From PALSA-612 sp963773055 (GTDB taxonomy: Bacteria; Actinomycetota; Thermoleophilia; Gaiellales; Gaiellaceae), in NCBI GenBank assembly GCA_963773055.1, contig CAVYZL010000006.1:1426001-1490000 (forward strand): 64,000 nucleotides of DNA, read 5' to 3'. How positions within the stretch are numbered: the stretch's first letter is position 1; every line of letters begins with the position of its first letter. Below the pieces are notes generated by a model, which was given only the letters and a program-made list of their open reading frames with translations, was not told where the DNA came from and did no database searches. Below are positions 23,785 through 32,234 of the stretch, piece after piece. The position numbers and the translations under genes were made by a program.

Positions 23785-25234
23785 GATCCTCGAAGCGCCA
23801 ACACGCCCCGCGTTCGCCAACTACGTCGGGGGCGAGTGGCTGCCCGCGAAGGACACGTACGAGAAGCGCGGGCCGTGGCGACCCTCCGAGGTGATCGGCG
23901 AGTTCCCGGCATCTGGCTCGGCGGAGGTCGACGCCGCGGTGGCTGCCGCCGAGGCGGCCGCGCCCGGCTGGGGTCGGCTTCCGGCGGCGCAGCGCGGTGC
24001 GGCGCTGATGCGCGCGGCGGACGCGGTCGACCGCCGCGTGGAGCAGGTCGCACAAGACATGACGCTCGAGATGGGCAAGCCGATCCGGGAGGCCCGCATG
24101 GAGGCTGCGCGGATGGCGCAGATCCTGCGCTTCTTCGGCGGCGAGGGGCTGCGCGCGACCGGCGAGCGCTACGAGCAGGCGGCCACCGGAAGCGTTGTCT
24201 ACACGACGCGGCGCCCGGTCGGCGTCGTGGCGCAGATCACGCCGTGGAACTTCCCCGCCGCGATTCCGGCGTGGAAGGCGGCCCCCGCGCTCGCGTACGG
24301 GAACGCCGTGGTCATGAAGCTCGCGCAAGAAGCACCGCTCACGGGTCTCCACCTAGCGGCGTGCTTCGACGAGGCCGAGCTCCCCGCCGGCGTCTTCAAC
24401 ATCGTCGTCGGCCGCGGCTCGACGGTCGGAACCCCGCTCGTCTCGCACCCGTCGGTGCGGGCAATCTCCTTCACGGGCTCGGTTCCTGTGGGCGAGCAGG
24501 TGCGAAACGAGGCGACCGCCGCCGGCAAGCGAGCCCAGCTCGAGCTCGGCGGCCACAACCCGCTGATCGTGATGGCGGACGCGGATCTCGACCGCGCGGC
24601 GGAGGCGGCGTACGCGGGAGCGTTCTGGTCCGCGGGCCAGAAGTGCACGGCCACCCGCCGGATCTACGCCGAGGGCTCCGTCTATGACGAGTTCAGGGCT
24701 CGGCTGCTCGCGCGCATGGAGCGAGGGGTCGTGGGCGACCCGAGCGACCCCGAGACCGAAGTCGGACCGATCGTCAACGAGGCGCAGCTTGACGAGGTGC
24801 TGGCCGGAATCGGGCGGGGCAAGGCCGACGGCGGCACGCTGCTCGCCGGCGGAGAGCGGCTCGACGACGAGGCATACCTCCTGGCGCCGGCGCTGTTCGA
24901 GGGGCTCGCCGACGACGCGTTCCTGTCCTGCGAGGAGGTCTTCGGGCCGGTGACGTCCCTCTACCGCTTCTCGACGCTCGACGAGGCGCTCGGGCGGGCG
25001 AATGCCGTCCGCTTTGGGCTTTCGGCAGCGATCTTCACGTCGAGCCTTGCCGCTGCACGCACGTTCGTCGACACGATCGAGGCGGGCATCGTGCGGGTCA
25101 ACGGCCAGACGGCCGGCGCCGACGTCCACGTGCCTTTCGGCGGCATCAAGGGCTCTGGCTTCGGCCCCCACGAGCAGGGCCGCGCGGCGCTCGAGTTCTA
25201 CACCGACGTCGTCACCGTCTACGAGGACGTGTGA
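23777..25234 (+). CDS. Aldehyde dehydrogenase, 2,5-dioxopentanoate (KGSA) dehydrogenase candidate
   Basis: This 485-residue NAD(P)-dependent aldehyde dehydrogenase has the oxyanion Asn in ITPWNFPAA, catalytic Glu in LELGGHNPL and nucleophile Cys in SAGQKCTATRR. SFTGSVPVGEQV and EEVFGPV are also present. ATG 23777 is preferred because AAGGAG lies eight bases upstream; it overlaps the end of the FAH gene by 8 bp. Paired with a 2-keto-3-deoxy-acid dehydratase it probably oxidises 2-oxoglutarate semialdehyde to 2-oxoglutarate. General ALDH activity cannot be excluded. Confidence 0.9.
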   Translation: MSEILEAPTRPAFANYVGGEWLPAKDTYEKRGPWRPSEVIGEFPASGSAEVDAAVAAAEAAAPGWGRLPAAQRGAALMRAADAVDRRVEQVAQDMTLEMGKPIREARMEAARMAQILRFFGGEGLRATGERYEQAATGSVVYTTRRPVGVVAQITPWNFPAAIPAWKAAPALAYGNAVVMKLAQEAPLTGLHLAACFDEAELPAGVFNIVVGRGSTVGTPLVSHPSVRAISFTGSVPVGEQVRNEATAAGKRAQLELGGHNPLIVMADADLDRAAEAAYAGAFWSAGQKCTATRRIYAEGSVYDEFRARLLARMERGVVGDPSDPETEVGPIVNEAQLDEVLAGIGRGKADGGTLLAGGERLDDEAYLLAPALFEGLADDAFLSCEEVFGPVTSLYRFSTLDEALGRANAVRFGLSAAIFTSSLAAARTFVDTIEAGIVRVNGQTAGADVHVPFGGIKGSGFGPHEQGRAALEFYTDVVTVYEDV

Positions 25235-25260
25235 CTTCCAGCCCCGCCTCCTTCCGACTT

Positions 25261-25294
25261 GTCCGGGGGACAGTCCCTGCAACAAGAGTGTGAC
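25261..25294. repeat. REP element copy b
   Basis: The segment carries the core GGGAC-A-GTCCC, flanked outside by CTTGT (beginning just before 25261) and ACAAG. Bases 25267-25294 are identical over 28 positions to 28300-28327 beside the transposase gene. GTCCGGGGGACAGTCCCTG (from 25261) is also found inverted at 32.24 kb. It lies in the leader of the epimerase gene at 25301. Confidence 0.82.
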
Positions 25295-25300
25295 GGCGTA

Positions 25301-26188
25301 ATGGACGAGCGGTTTCTGGTCACTGGCGCGCTGGGCTGTCTCGGCGCGTGGACGTGCAAGCTCCTCGCCGAGGAAGGCGTCCCGGTCGTGGCGTTCGATC
25401 TAGGCGACGATCCCTACCGGCTCCGAGAGATCGCAGCGCCCGAGGAGCTCGAGCAGGTCACCTTCGTCCGCGGCGACGTGACCGATCTCGACGGGATCGT
25501 GGAGACGATGTCGGAGCACGCCGTCTCACATGTGGTGCACCTCGCCGCGCTCCAGGTCCCTTTCTGCAAGGCAGATCCGCCCCGCGGCGCGCGCGTCAAC
25601 GTCGTCGGCACGGTGAACGTCTTCGAGGCCGTCAAGCGCCTCGGGCTCGAGACGACGCTCGCCTATGCGAGCTCGGCCGCTGTCTACGACGCGGCCGGCG
25701 CGATCCGGCCGACGACGCTCTACGGCGCGTTCAAGCTCGCGAACGAGCAGACGGCGCGCGTGTACCAGGCGGACGACGCCATCGCCAGCATCGGCCTCCG
25801 CCCGTTCGTCGTCTACGGCCCCGGGCGAGACCAGGGCCTGACCGCAGATCCGACGCACGCGATGCGCGCGGCGGCGGCCGGCGAGCCGTACCGCATCGGC
25901 TTCGGCGGGCGGACGGAGCTCCATTACGCGGCCGACGTCGCCCGCGCCTTCATCCGCGCCGCCCGTCGGCCGCCGGCTGGCGCTGCCGTCTACGACATAG
26001 CCGGCTCGCCCGAGCACATGGCCGACATCGTCGCCGCCATCGAAGCCGCCGTGCCCGGAGCAGCGATCGCGTACGACGACGCACCCCTCCCGTTTCCGGA
26101 GCAGCTTCCGGGAGAGCGCTTCGACGCACCGGTGACGCCGCTCGCCGAGGGAGTGCACGCCACCGTCGAGCACTACCGCGCCGCTTGA
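25301..26188 (+). CDS. NAD-dependent epimerase/dehydratase family protein
   Basis: The 295-residue extended SDR has FLVTGALGCLGAWTCKLL as NAD loop, DVTDLDGI, HVVHLAALQVPFC, catalytic SSAAVYDA and YGAFK, and GLRPFVVYGPGRDQGLT. It acts on a nucleotide sugar or related hydroxy compound. The ATG at 25301 lies directly after a REP element, so this gene's leader contains the repeat. It is shorter than UDP-galactose epimerases, and the substrate is unknown. Confidence 0.9.
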   Translation: MDERFLVTGALGCLGAWTCKLLAEEGVPVVAFDLGDDPYRLREIAAPEELEQVTFVRGDVTDLDGIVETMSEHAVSHVVHLAALQVPFCKADPPRGARVNVVGTVNVFEAVKRLGLETTLAYASSAAVYDAAGAIRPTTLYGAFKLANEQTARVYQADDAIASIGLRPFVVYGPGRDQGLTADPTHAMRAAAAGEPYRIGFGGRTELHYAADVARAFIRAARRPPAGAAVYDIAGSPEHMADIVAAIEAAVPGAAIAYDDAPLPFPEQLPGERFDAPVTPLAEGVHATVEHYRAA

Positions 26189-26231
26189 CGCCATCCGGCC
26201 GGCCTGCTTGAGTCGGACCATCGGAGAGGCG

Positions 26232-26621
26232 ATGGCAGCGCAATCCGCAGGCAACACAGGCCCGCTCGGGCGGCCCCGTGGAGTCGGCTTCGGCATCCTC
26301 CTGTTCATCGTCACCTTCGGCTTCTACGGTTGGTACTGGGTCTACAAGACGCAAGAGGAGACGAAGCAGCACGTCGGTGACGGCCTCGGCGGCGTCGTCG
26401 GGCTTGTCGTCTGGATCCTTCTGTCGCCGGTCAGTGGCTTCGTGATCCCGTCCGAGATCGGGACGATGTACGCAAGGGACGGCCGTGAGCGGCCGGTGAC
26501 CGGGCTGACGGGCCTCTGGTACTTCCCGGGAATCATCCTCATCATCCCCGCGATCGTCTGGTTCGTGAAGATCCAGCGCTCGCTCAACACGTACTGGGAG
26601 TCGAAGGGCGCTACCTCGTAG
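26232..26621 (+). CDS. DUF4234 membrane protein
   Basis: The 129-residue product has FGILLFIVTFGFYGWYWVYKTQEE, a middle hydrophobic segment GGVVGLVVWILLSPVSGFVIPSEIG, RPVTGLTGLWYFPGIILIIPAIVW and FVKIQRSLNTYWESKG. This is the DUF4234 pattern of small multi-pass proteins with a Trp/Tyr-rich start. ATG 26232 is chosen; a TTG at 26208 is possible. The next gene is a second DUF4234 protein, so the pair arose by duplication or works as a heteromer. Confidence 0.8.
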   Translation: MAAQSAGNTGPLGRPRGVGFGILLFIVTFGFYGWYWVYKTQEETKQHVGDGLGGVVGLVVWILLSPVSGFVIPSEIGTMYARDGRERPVTGLTGLWYFPGIILIIPAIVWFVKIQRSLNTYWESKGATS

Positions 26622-26646
26622 CCCGCCGCTCCGGAGAGAGGTTCAT

Positions 26647-27090
26647 ATGGTCGGAAGGCACCGCAATCCCTGGGCTGTCCTCTTGTGGACGATCCTGACG
26701 CTCGGGATCTATCTGCTCTATTGGATCTACATCACCTTCGCCGAGGTGAAGGCGCATCGCGGCAAGGGCACAAGCGGAATCGTGGGGCTCCTGCTCGCGC
26801 TGATTCCCGTGTCCATCTTCCTGCTGCCCTCGCACGTCGGGGATATGTACGCAGAGTCGGGGAAGCCGAAGCCGATCACCGGGCTTGCCGGCTTGTGGGC
26901 TCTCGTGCCTCTCGTTGGCGGGATCGTCTGGCTGTTCAAGGTGCAGGGCCGGCTCAACGACTATTGGGCCACGGCGGTCACGGACGATGCAGCGGCGACT
27001 CCCGCAGTCACGGCGGCCACCCCTGACGCATCCGCAACACCGGCCGCAACAGAGGCCGCAACAGAGGCACCGGACACCCCGGACGCATAA
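26647..27090 (+). CDS. DUF4234 membrane protein with Ala/Thr-rich tail
   Basis: The 147-residue product repeats the fold of its neighbour: RHRNPWAVLLWTILTLGIYLL, VGLLLALIPVSIFLLPSHVG, ITGLAGLWALVPLVGGIVWLF and KVQGRLNDYWA. It then adds a low-complexity tail of ATPA/ATEA repeats of about 35 residues. GGAGAGAGG lies before ATG 26647. Function is unknown. Confidence 0.82.
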   Translation: MVGRHRNPWAVLLWTILTLGIYLLYWIYITFAEVKAHRGKGTSGIVGLLLALIPVSIFLLPSHVGDMYAESGKPKPITGLAGLWALVPLVGGIVWLFKVQGRLNDYWATAVTDDAAATPAVTAATPDASATPAATEAATEAPDTPDA

Positions 27091-27099
27091 GACGGCAGC

Positions 27100-27323
27100 G
27101 CCCCACGGCTCGAGGGGCCGGCCAATCGCGCTGGCCCCGAGCCGTTCCCGCGAGAGGGCGGAGCAGAGCACGAGCAGGCCGGTCGCAGATGCGGCGATGA
27201 GCCAGATCGTCGTCGTGAACGAGCCGGTCAGGTCACGTGCCGCACCTAGGCCGAGCGGCGCGAACGCCCCGATGATGCAGCCGACGAGCAGCATCATCGC
27301 CGCGACGGCGGCGACGTTGCGGG
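27100..27323 (-). pseudogene. C-terminal relic of a CynX-like MFS transporter
   Basis: The reverse strand encodes RNVAAVAAMMLLVGCIIGAF, GLGAARDLTGSFTTTIWLIA and ATGLLVLCSALSRERLG. This is recognisable as the last two membrane helices of a cyanate-transporter-type MFS protein (GxLRDxTGSF loop). The rest is missing: the frame runs straight into the stop of the monooxygenase gene upstream and has no proper end downstream. It is a decayed fragment and holds no intact gene. Confidence 0.55.
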
Positions 27324-27611
27324 TCAGATCGTCTCGTAGAACGTCCGCTCGCGGCTTTCGAGCAGATCGAAGGCGCCGCCGACGGCGATCTCCTGGAAGT
27401 GCTCGGACGCCCCGTGGGCCTCGAAGGCCGCCTGGTCGTCATAGATCTCGAAGATGAGGAACGCGTCGGGGTTCTCGGGGTCGCGGCAGGGCTGGTAGAA
27501 GCGGCAGCCCGGCTCGTCGCGGGAGGGCACGGCGAGGCGCTCGAGCGCTTCCTGCACCGCGTCGCCCTGCCCTTCCTTCGCTGTCCATTTTGCAACGAGC
27601 ACGATTCCCAT
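27324..27611 (-). CDS. Antibiotic biosynthesis monooxygenase (ABM) domain protein
   Basis: The 95-residue dimeric ferredoxin-like protein has VLVAKWTAKEGQGDAVQEALE, SRDEPGCRFYQPCRDPENPD and FLIFEIYDDQAAFEAHGASEHFQE, the classical ABM/YgiN pattern. GGGGAGA lies before ATG 27611. It sits 2 bp after the FAH gene at 27614 in the same orientation. ABM proteins oxidise quinols or related compounds; no substrate is indicated. Confidence 0.9.
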   Translation of the reverse strand: MGIVLVAKWTAKEGQGDAVQEALERLAVPSRDEPGCRFYQPCRDPENPDAFLIFEIYDDQAAFEAHGASEHFQEIAVGGAFDLLESRERTFYETI

Positions 27612-27613
27612 CG

Positions 27614-28273
27614 CTATCTCCCCTCTTCCCCGACAACGGGGTTCGTCAACGCGCCGATGCCGTCGATCTCGATCGTGATCTCGTCCCCCGGCTTCAGGAG
27701 CACCTGCGGGTCGCGAAAGACACCGACCCCGGCGGGCGTCCCCGTCGCGATCAGGTCGCCCGGCTCGAGCGTGATCGCCTGGGTGATGAAGGCAACGATC
27801 TCCGCGACGCCGAACACCATGTTCGCCGTCGTCGAGTCCTGCATCACCTCGCCGTTCAGGATCGCCCGGATGCCGAGGGCCTGCGGGTCGGGGATCTCTG
27901 ACACCGGAACGAGCGCCGGTCCGACCGGACAGAACGTGTCGAGCGACTTGCCGCGCACCCACTGACCGTCGGAGAACTGGAGGTCGCGGCCCGAGACGTC
28001 GTTAACACAGATGTAACCAGCGACGGCCTCGAGCGCGTTCTCGACGGAAACACCTCGAGCGCGCGAGCCGATGACGACCCCGAGCTCCGCCTCGTAGTCG
28101 ACCTTCGTCGAGATCGAGGGAAGCACGATGGGGTCGCCCGGGCCGATCAGCGTGTTCGGCCACTTCGCGAACAGGAGCGGCCGCTCCGGCAGATCACCGC
28201 CCTGCTCCTCAGCGTGGTCGCGGTAGTTGAGGCCGACGCAGATGATCTTCTGTGGGCGCTCGATCGGCAGCAC
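27614..28273 (-). CDS. Fumarylacetoacetate hydrolase family protein (short form)
   Basis: The 219-residue enzyme consists of the FAH catalytic domain alone: KIICVGLNYRDHAEEQGG, VDYEAELGVVIGSRARGV, CVNDVSGRDLQFSDGQWVRGKSLD and TPAGVGVFRDP. The Glu/Glu/Asp metal set lies in YEAELG and VNDVS. The GKSLDTFCP stretch is typical of the HpcE/FAHD1 branch (acylpyruvate hydrolase, oxaloacetate decarboxylase or homoprotocatechuate isomerase). GTG 28273 is the start. REP copy c lies 27 bp upstream. Confidence 0.88.
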   Translation of the reverse strand: MLPIERPQKIICVGLNYRDHAEEQGGDLPERPLLFAKWPNTLIGPGDPIVLPSISTKVDYEAELGVVIGSRARGVSVENALEAVAGYICVNDVSGRDLQFSDGQWVRGKSLDTFCPVGPALVPVSEIPDPQALGIRAILNGEVMQDSTTANMVFGVAEIVAFITQAITLEPGDLIATGTPAGVGVFRDPQVLLKPGDEITIEIDGIGALTNPVVGEEGR

Positions 28274-28296
28274 CCCGTGACCCTAACGGACGTGTA

Positions 28297-28330
28297 CCAG
28301 GGACAGTCCCTGCAACAAGAGTGTGACTTC
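28297..28330. repeat. REP element copy c
   Basis: CAGGGAC-A-GTCCCTG forms a 7-bp-arm hairpin with a one-base loop. The 28 bases at 28300-28327 are identical to 25267-25294. It lies in the divergent promoter region between the short FAH gene and the RAYT gene, in the position expected of a REP partner of the transposase. Confidence 0.85.
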
Positions 28331-28368
28331 GGCGATCTCACTGGGAGCGGCGGGCTACCTTCGAGCCA

Positions 28369-28870
28369 ATGCCCCGCCGGCCTCGCTACGAACTTCCCGA
28401 CGGCGTCTATCACGTGACGGCGCGAGGAACCGGTGGGACGATGATTTTTGTCGACGACATCGATCGCGCAGCGTTTGCGTGGTTGCTCGGGCAGGCAATG
28501 GAGCTCTACGAGATCACTGTCTTCGCCTGGTGTCTGCTCGGCACCCACTTCCACCTCGTGGTCGAATGTCCTCGCGAGCAGCTCTCGCGGGCGATGCATC
28601 GACTGAACGGGATCTACGCGCAGCGGTTCAACAAGCGCCACGGAAGGCGTGGCCATCTGTTCGAAGAGAGGTTCACTGCGTGGGTCATCGAGTCCGACGA
28701 GCACCTCCACGCCGCTATCCACTACGTCGTTCAGAACCCGGTCGCAGCCGGGGTTTGCCACGACTCGCGGGATTGGATCTGGAGCTGGCCACGGCTCGAC
28801 AGCGTGGCTGTTTGGGACACGCGAGGGACTGTCCCTGGGACGCGGCGCAATGAGGCAGCGACGAGACTAG
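28369..28870 (+). CDS. REP-associated tyrosine transposase (RAYT, Y1/HUH family)
   Basis: From ATG 28369 the product has PRRPRYELPDGVYHVTARG, the HUH metal motif His60-Phe-His62 in GTHFHLVVE, LSRAMHRLNGIYAQRFNKRHGR and the catalytic Tyr119 in IHYVVQNPVAAG. This Y1 nuclease family cuts single-stranded REP hairpins. REP copy c lies 40 bp upstream and copy d lies inside the 3' end. After DWIWSWP the family pattern is lost. The frame stays open to 29367 through the opposite-strand lutC gene, while the next frame stops at 28870, so the C-terminus is probably damaged or frameshifted. The end given here is an estimate. Confidence 0.75.
28823..28840. repeat. REP element copy d (inverted)
   Basis: AGGGAC-T-GTCCCT at the 3' end of the RAYT reading frame is the reverse complement of the core in copies b and c. 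With copy c it brackets the transposase gene as an inverted pair, about 530 bp apart. Homology outside the core is short. Confidence 0.65.
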
Positions 28871-29244
28871 GGGGTCGGGAGCAAGACGACGTGCACCTCG
28901 CCGGGGCCGTGGACGCCGACCACGAGCGTCTGCTCGATGTCCGCGCTCCGGCTCGGGCCGGTCACGATCGCGAGGGCGCTGGGCAGCGAGTCGCCGACAG
29001 CCGCGAACAGCTCCTCGAGCCCCTGAAGGAGCCTGTCCTCGGAAAGCAGCGTGATGTGAACGTCCGGCAGCAACGAGCGCCCCCGAGGCTCGTCGGGCGC
29101 CGCCGCGAGCACGACGCTGCCCGTCTCCGCGAGGCCGTGGATCGCGATGGAGACGCCCGCGCCGTCGATCTCCGGCGCAGCCCCTCGATGGACGACGAAC
29201 CCTGCAAGCTCCGCGTTCGCGGCGAACTCTTCGACGAGACTCAT
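28867..29244 (-). CDS. lutC: LUD-domain protein, LutC-like (short)
   Basis: The 125-residue product carries the C-terminal LUD domain: ISIAIHGLAETGSVVLA-type strand (VSIAIHGLAETGSVVL), LLPDVHITLLSEDRLLQGLEELF and IVTGPSRSADIEQTLVVGVHGPGEVHVVLL. LutC takes part in iron-sulfur-dependent L-lactate oxidation with LutA and LutB. It is shorter than the roughly 200-240-residue LutC/YkgG of Bacillus, mainly at the N-terminus. ATG 29244 overlaps the LutB stop (ATGA), confirming the operon lutA-lutB-lutC. The symbol rests on this context. Confidence 0.82.
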   Translation of the reverse strand: MSLVEEFAANAELAGFVVHRGAAPEIDGAGVSIAIHGLAETGSVVLAAAPDEPRGRSLLPDVHITLLSEDRLLQGLEELFAAVGDSLPSALAIVTGPSRSADIEQTLVVGVHGPGEVHVVLLPTP

Positions 29245-30614
29245 CGCCGATCCCGAAAGCGACTTCCGAGCTTCGGCAGCCGGCGGCCATTGCGCCACGT
29301 CCGCCCCGGCCCGGCGACTCCGGCGAACGGCTGGCCGACGCGCGCAAGGCGTGTCGATACGCGATAACCGACCGGCGACGACCATGCATACGACCAGAGC
29401 CGGAACGCGAGCCGCTCCCACCCGGACGCGACATGCGTCTCGACGAGATCGTTGCGCAGCTCGAGCAGCAGCTCGTGGAGAGGGATCTTGACCGGGCAAG
29501 CATCGGTACAAGCTCCGCACAGAGACGACGCGTGAGGAAGGTCGGGCGCGCGCTCGAGCTCGGCGAGCAGCGGCACGAGCACCGCTCCCATCGGGCCCGA
29601 GTACACAGGCCCGTACGCGGCGCCCCCGGTCCTCCGATACACGGGACAGACGTTCAGGCAGGCACCGCAACGAATACACGCGAGCATCTCGCGGTACCTG
29701 CCACCGACGAGCTTCGTCCGCCCGTTGTCGAGGATCACGACATGCAGCTCGTCCGGCCCATCCTCCTCCCCCTCGCGCCGGGGCCCGCTGATCACGGTCG
29801 TGTACGTCGTCAATCGCTGGCCCGTGCCGCTGCGGCCCAGCAGCTTCAGCAGCACGGAGAGATCGGCGAGTGAGGCGACCAGCCGCTCGATGCCGATCAG
29901 CGCGACGTGAACGCGCGGCAGGCTCGAGACGAGCCTCCCGTTGCCCTCGTTCGTAACGAGGACGACTGACCCGGTGTCGCAGACGCCGAAGTTCGCGCCG
30001 GTGATCCCGACGTCGGCGGCCAGGAAGGTCTCGCGAAGCTGTCGCCGCGCTGCGCGCGTCAACTCCTGGAGATCTGGGGGGACCGGTTTGCCGTCGACGC
30101 GCGAGAGCAGCACGGCGACGTCCTCCTTGGTCTTCTCGATCGCGGGCGCGACGATGTGGACGGGATGCTCGCCCGCGAGCTGGAGGATGTACTCGCCGAG
30201 ATCGGTCTCGACCACGCGCACGCCGGAAGCCTCGAGCGCGGCGTTGAGGCCGATCTCCTCCGTCGCCATCGACTTCGACTTGACCGCGAGCTTCGCGCCG
30301 TGCCGCGTGCAGACGTCTGCGATGTAGGCGTTTGCGTCCGCGGCAGTCCGCGCGATCACCGTCCGGCCGCCGTTCCGCTCGACCGCAGCGCGGAATTGCG
30401 CCACGTGAGCGTCGAGATCGTCGATCACGCGCATGCGCGCGTCGTGCGCGCGGTCGCGAAGCGCCTCCACATCCGGAAGACCGCCCCAGGCCTCCTGCCG
30501 GTGACTCATCAGGCGCCGGGTCGACGAGTCGAGAGCGCCCGTCACATGCGCGTCCGCGAGCTTGAGGCGAGCGATCTCGCGGAACGTGCCCCGCTCCCGC
30601 GTGACGCCGCTCAC
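29241..30614 (-). CDS. lutB: Lactate utilisation iron-sulfur protein LutB
   Basis: The 457-residue protein has an N-terminal LUD domain (KLAVKSKSMATEEIGLN, GANFGVCDTGSVVLVTNEGNG, HVALIGIERLV) and two 4Fe-4S motifs, CIRCGACLNVCPVY and CGACTDACPVKIPLHELLLE. A short basic C-terminal tail follows. This is the LutB/YkgF layout for oxidation of L-lactate to pyruvate. GTG 30614 overlaps the LutA stop by GTGA. Length matches the family (about 470). Confidence 0.93.
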   Translation of the reverse strand: MSGVTRERGTFREIARLKLADAHVTGALDSSTRRLMSHRQEAWGGLPDVEALRDRAHDARMRVIDDLDAHVAQFRAAVERNGGRTVIARTAADANAYIADVCTRHGAKLAVKSKSMATEEIGLNAALEASGVRVVETDLGEYILQLAGEHPVHIVAPAIEKTKEDVAVLLSRVDGKPVPPDLQELTRAARRQLRETFLAADVGITGANFGVCDTGSVVLVTNEGNGRLVSSLPRVHVALIGIERLVASLADLSVLLKLLGRSGTGQRLTTYTTVISGPRREGEEDGPDELHVVILDNGRTKLVGGRYREMLACIRCGACLNVCPVYRRTGGAAYGPVYSGPMGAVLVPLLAELERAPDLPHASSLCGACTDACPVKIPLHELLLELRNDLVETHVASGWERLAFRLWSYAWSSPVGYRVSTRLARVGQPFAGVAGPGRTWRNGRRLPKLGSRFRDRR

Positions 30615-31300
30615 GCGTCGATCCCCCGCGCCAGCGCCGTTGCGAGGTGGACGATGCGCACGCCCGTGCCTGCGTGCTCTGAGCGGCCGCGCAGGTGCAT
30701 CAGGCAGCCCGGGTCCGCGGTGACGAGCGCGTCGACCGAGCCGGCGCTCGCGAGCTTGTCGTCGGCCATCGCCGTCGAGAGCTCGGGCTGGCGGATGGAG
30801 AACGTCCCGCCGAAACCGCAACAGAGATCCGGACGCGCGAGCGGGACGATCTCAGCGCCCGAGCGCTCGAGCAGGCGCCTCGGCTCGTCGTGGATCCGCA
30901 GCTCGCGGAGCATGTGGCACGAATCGTGGTAGGCGACGCGCCGTCCTTCGTTCCTCCGCGCAGGCTCGACGTCGCGGGACGCCAGGAACGCAGACAGCTC
31001 CCACACCTCATACGGATCGGTATCGAGCAGCTTCGGCAGGTAGTGGCTCGCCATCGTCGCGCAGGAGCCCGACGGGCAGACGATCGGCAGCTCGCGCGAG
31101 AAGGCGCGCGAGAACGTCCGCGCAACCCGGCGGGCGGCGGCGCGGTGCCCGGCGTTGAACGCGGGCTGGCCGCAGCACACCTGGCCGCCCGGAAACACGA
31201 CTTCGCAACCCGCCTCACGCAGGAGCGTCTCCGCGTCCGCGACCGCGTCCGGCAACACGAGATCGCCCAGGCACGTCGCGAACAGCTGAACGCGCTCCAT
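30611..31300 (-). CDS. lutA: (Fe-S)-binding protein LutA (CCG-domain)
   Basis: The 229-residue protein contains two CCG domains, GGQVCCGQPAFNAGH near residue 40 and LCCGFGGTFSIRQPELS near 158, plus LFATCLGDLV and AYHDSCHMLRELRI. These bind an iron-sulfur cluster as in LutA/YkgE and heterodisulfide reductase. It heads the lutABC-type operon, divergent from the PLP-enzyme gene by about 20 bp. Confidence 0.92.
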   Translation of the reverse strand: MERVQLFATCLGDLVLPDAVADAETLLREAGCEVVFPGGQVCCGQPAFNAGHRAAARRVARTFSRAFSRELPIVCPSGSCATMASHYLPKLLDTDPYEVWELSAFLASRDVEPARRNEGRRVAYHDSCHMLRELRIHDEPRRLLERSGAEIVPLARPDLCCGFGGTFSIRQPELSTAMADDKLASAGSVDALVTADPGCLMHLRGRSEHAGTGVRIVHLATALARGIDA

Positions 31301-31319
31301 GCGCGAGACTCTACGGACG

Positions 31320-32228
31320 ATGTCGGCTCCGACCCCTCTCGAGCGGGCTCCGGACGCGCTGACACCAGGTCGCGCCGTCTATCTCAAGCGCGAGGACGTC
31401 CACGAGCTCGGTGCCTTCAAGTGGCGTGCGGCACTTCCGGTGCTCGAGCGGTACGCGGCCGAGGGTGCGCGCGGCGTTGTCACCGCGTCGACGGGGAATC
31501 ACGGCGCGGCGACGGCGTGGGCTGGTGCGAAGGTCGGTCTCGAGGCGACCGTCTACGCCCCCGAGGTGACGAGCCGGACGAAGCTCGATCATCTCGAACG
31601 GCTCGGCGCCCGGGTCGTGCTGGTCGGTGCGGACGTGGATGACGCGAAGCAGGCGGGGCTTGTGTTCGCGGCCGAGGCCCGGCTGCCGTTCTTCGAGGAC
31701 GGCGCGGAGCCGGGGCAGCTGGACGGTTATGCAGCGATCGCCACGGAGATCCTCGACGAGCTCGCCGAGGAGCCCGCTGCGGTCGTCGTGCCTGTGGGAA
31801 ACGGGGCACTGCTCGCCGGCATCGGCCGTTCGCTCGCCGAACGTGCACCGGGCACGCGGCGCGTTGGCATCGTCTCCGAGGATGCACCGGTGATGGCGCT
31901 CTCGTGGCGTGCGGGCCGGGCTGTCGAGACAGACCGTTGCGAGACGATCGCCGACGGTCTCGCTGTTCGGGTCGCCATCCCGATGGCCGTCGAGTGGCTG
32001 AACACTGCAGCCGACGCGATGCTCGAGGTCTCGGAGCGCGAGATCGCCGCTGCCGTCGTCGCGTTCAAGGACGCCGGCATCCGCGCGGAGCCGGCCGCGG
32101 CGGCCGCGCTCGCCGCTCTACCGCAGATCGAAGCCGACGGCGCCATCGTCCTGGTCGTGACCGGCCGGAACATCGACGACGAGCTGCTCGCCCGCTGCCG
32201 CCAGTGGGACGTGCCCCCTTCGCCGTAG
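31320..32228 (+). CDS. Threonine/serine dehydratase-like PLP fold type II enzyme
   Basis: The product (302 residues from ATG 31320; an ATG at 31299 is also possible) shows YLKREDVHELGAFKWRAAL with the PLP-binding lysine, VVTASTGNHGAATAWAGAKVG for the phosphate/substrate loop, VVVPVGNGALLAGIGRSL for the PLP phosphate and IVLVVTGRN at the end. This is the core of threonine dehydratase/serine racemase enzymes without an ACT regulatory domain. The substrate may be threonine, serine or a hydroxy-amino acid. Confidence 0.88.
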   Translation: MSAPTPLERAPDALTPGRAVYLKREDVHELGAFKWRAALPVLERYAAEGARGVVTASTGNHGAATAWAGAKVGLEATVYAPEVTSRTKLDHLERLGARVVLVGADVDDAKQAGLVFAAEARLPFFEDGAEPGQLDGYAAIATEILDELAEEPAAVVVPVGNGALLAGIGRSLAERAPGTRRVGIVSEDAPVMALSWRAGRAVETDRCETIADGLAVRVAIPMAVEWLNTAADAMLEVSEREIAAAVVAFKDAGIRAEPAAAAALAALPQIEADGAIVLVVTGRNIDDELLARCRQWDVPPSP

Positions 32229-32234
32229 CAGTTG

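Noticed and set aside
28870..29367. Extension of the RAYT reading frame
   Set aside because: The frame runs antisense through lutC with no family similarity after DWIWSWP, so I do not accept it as protein.
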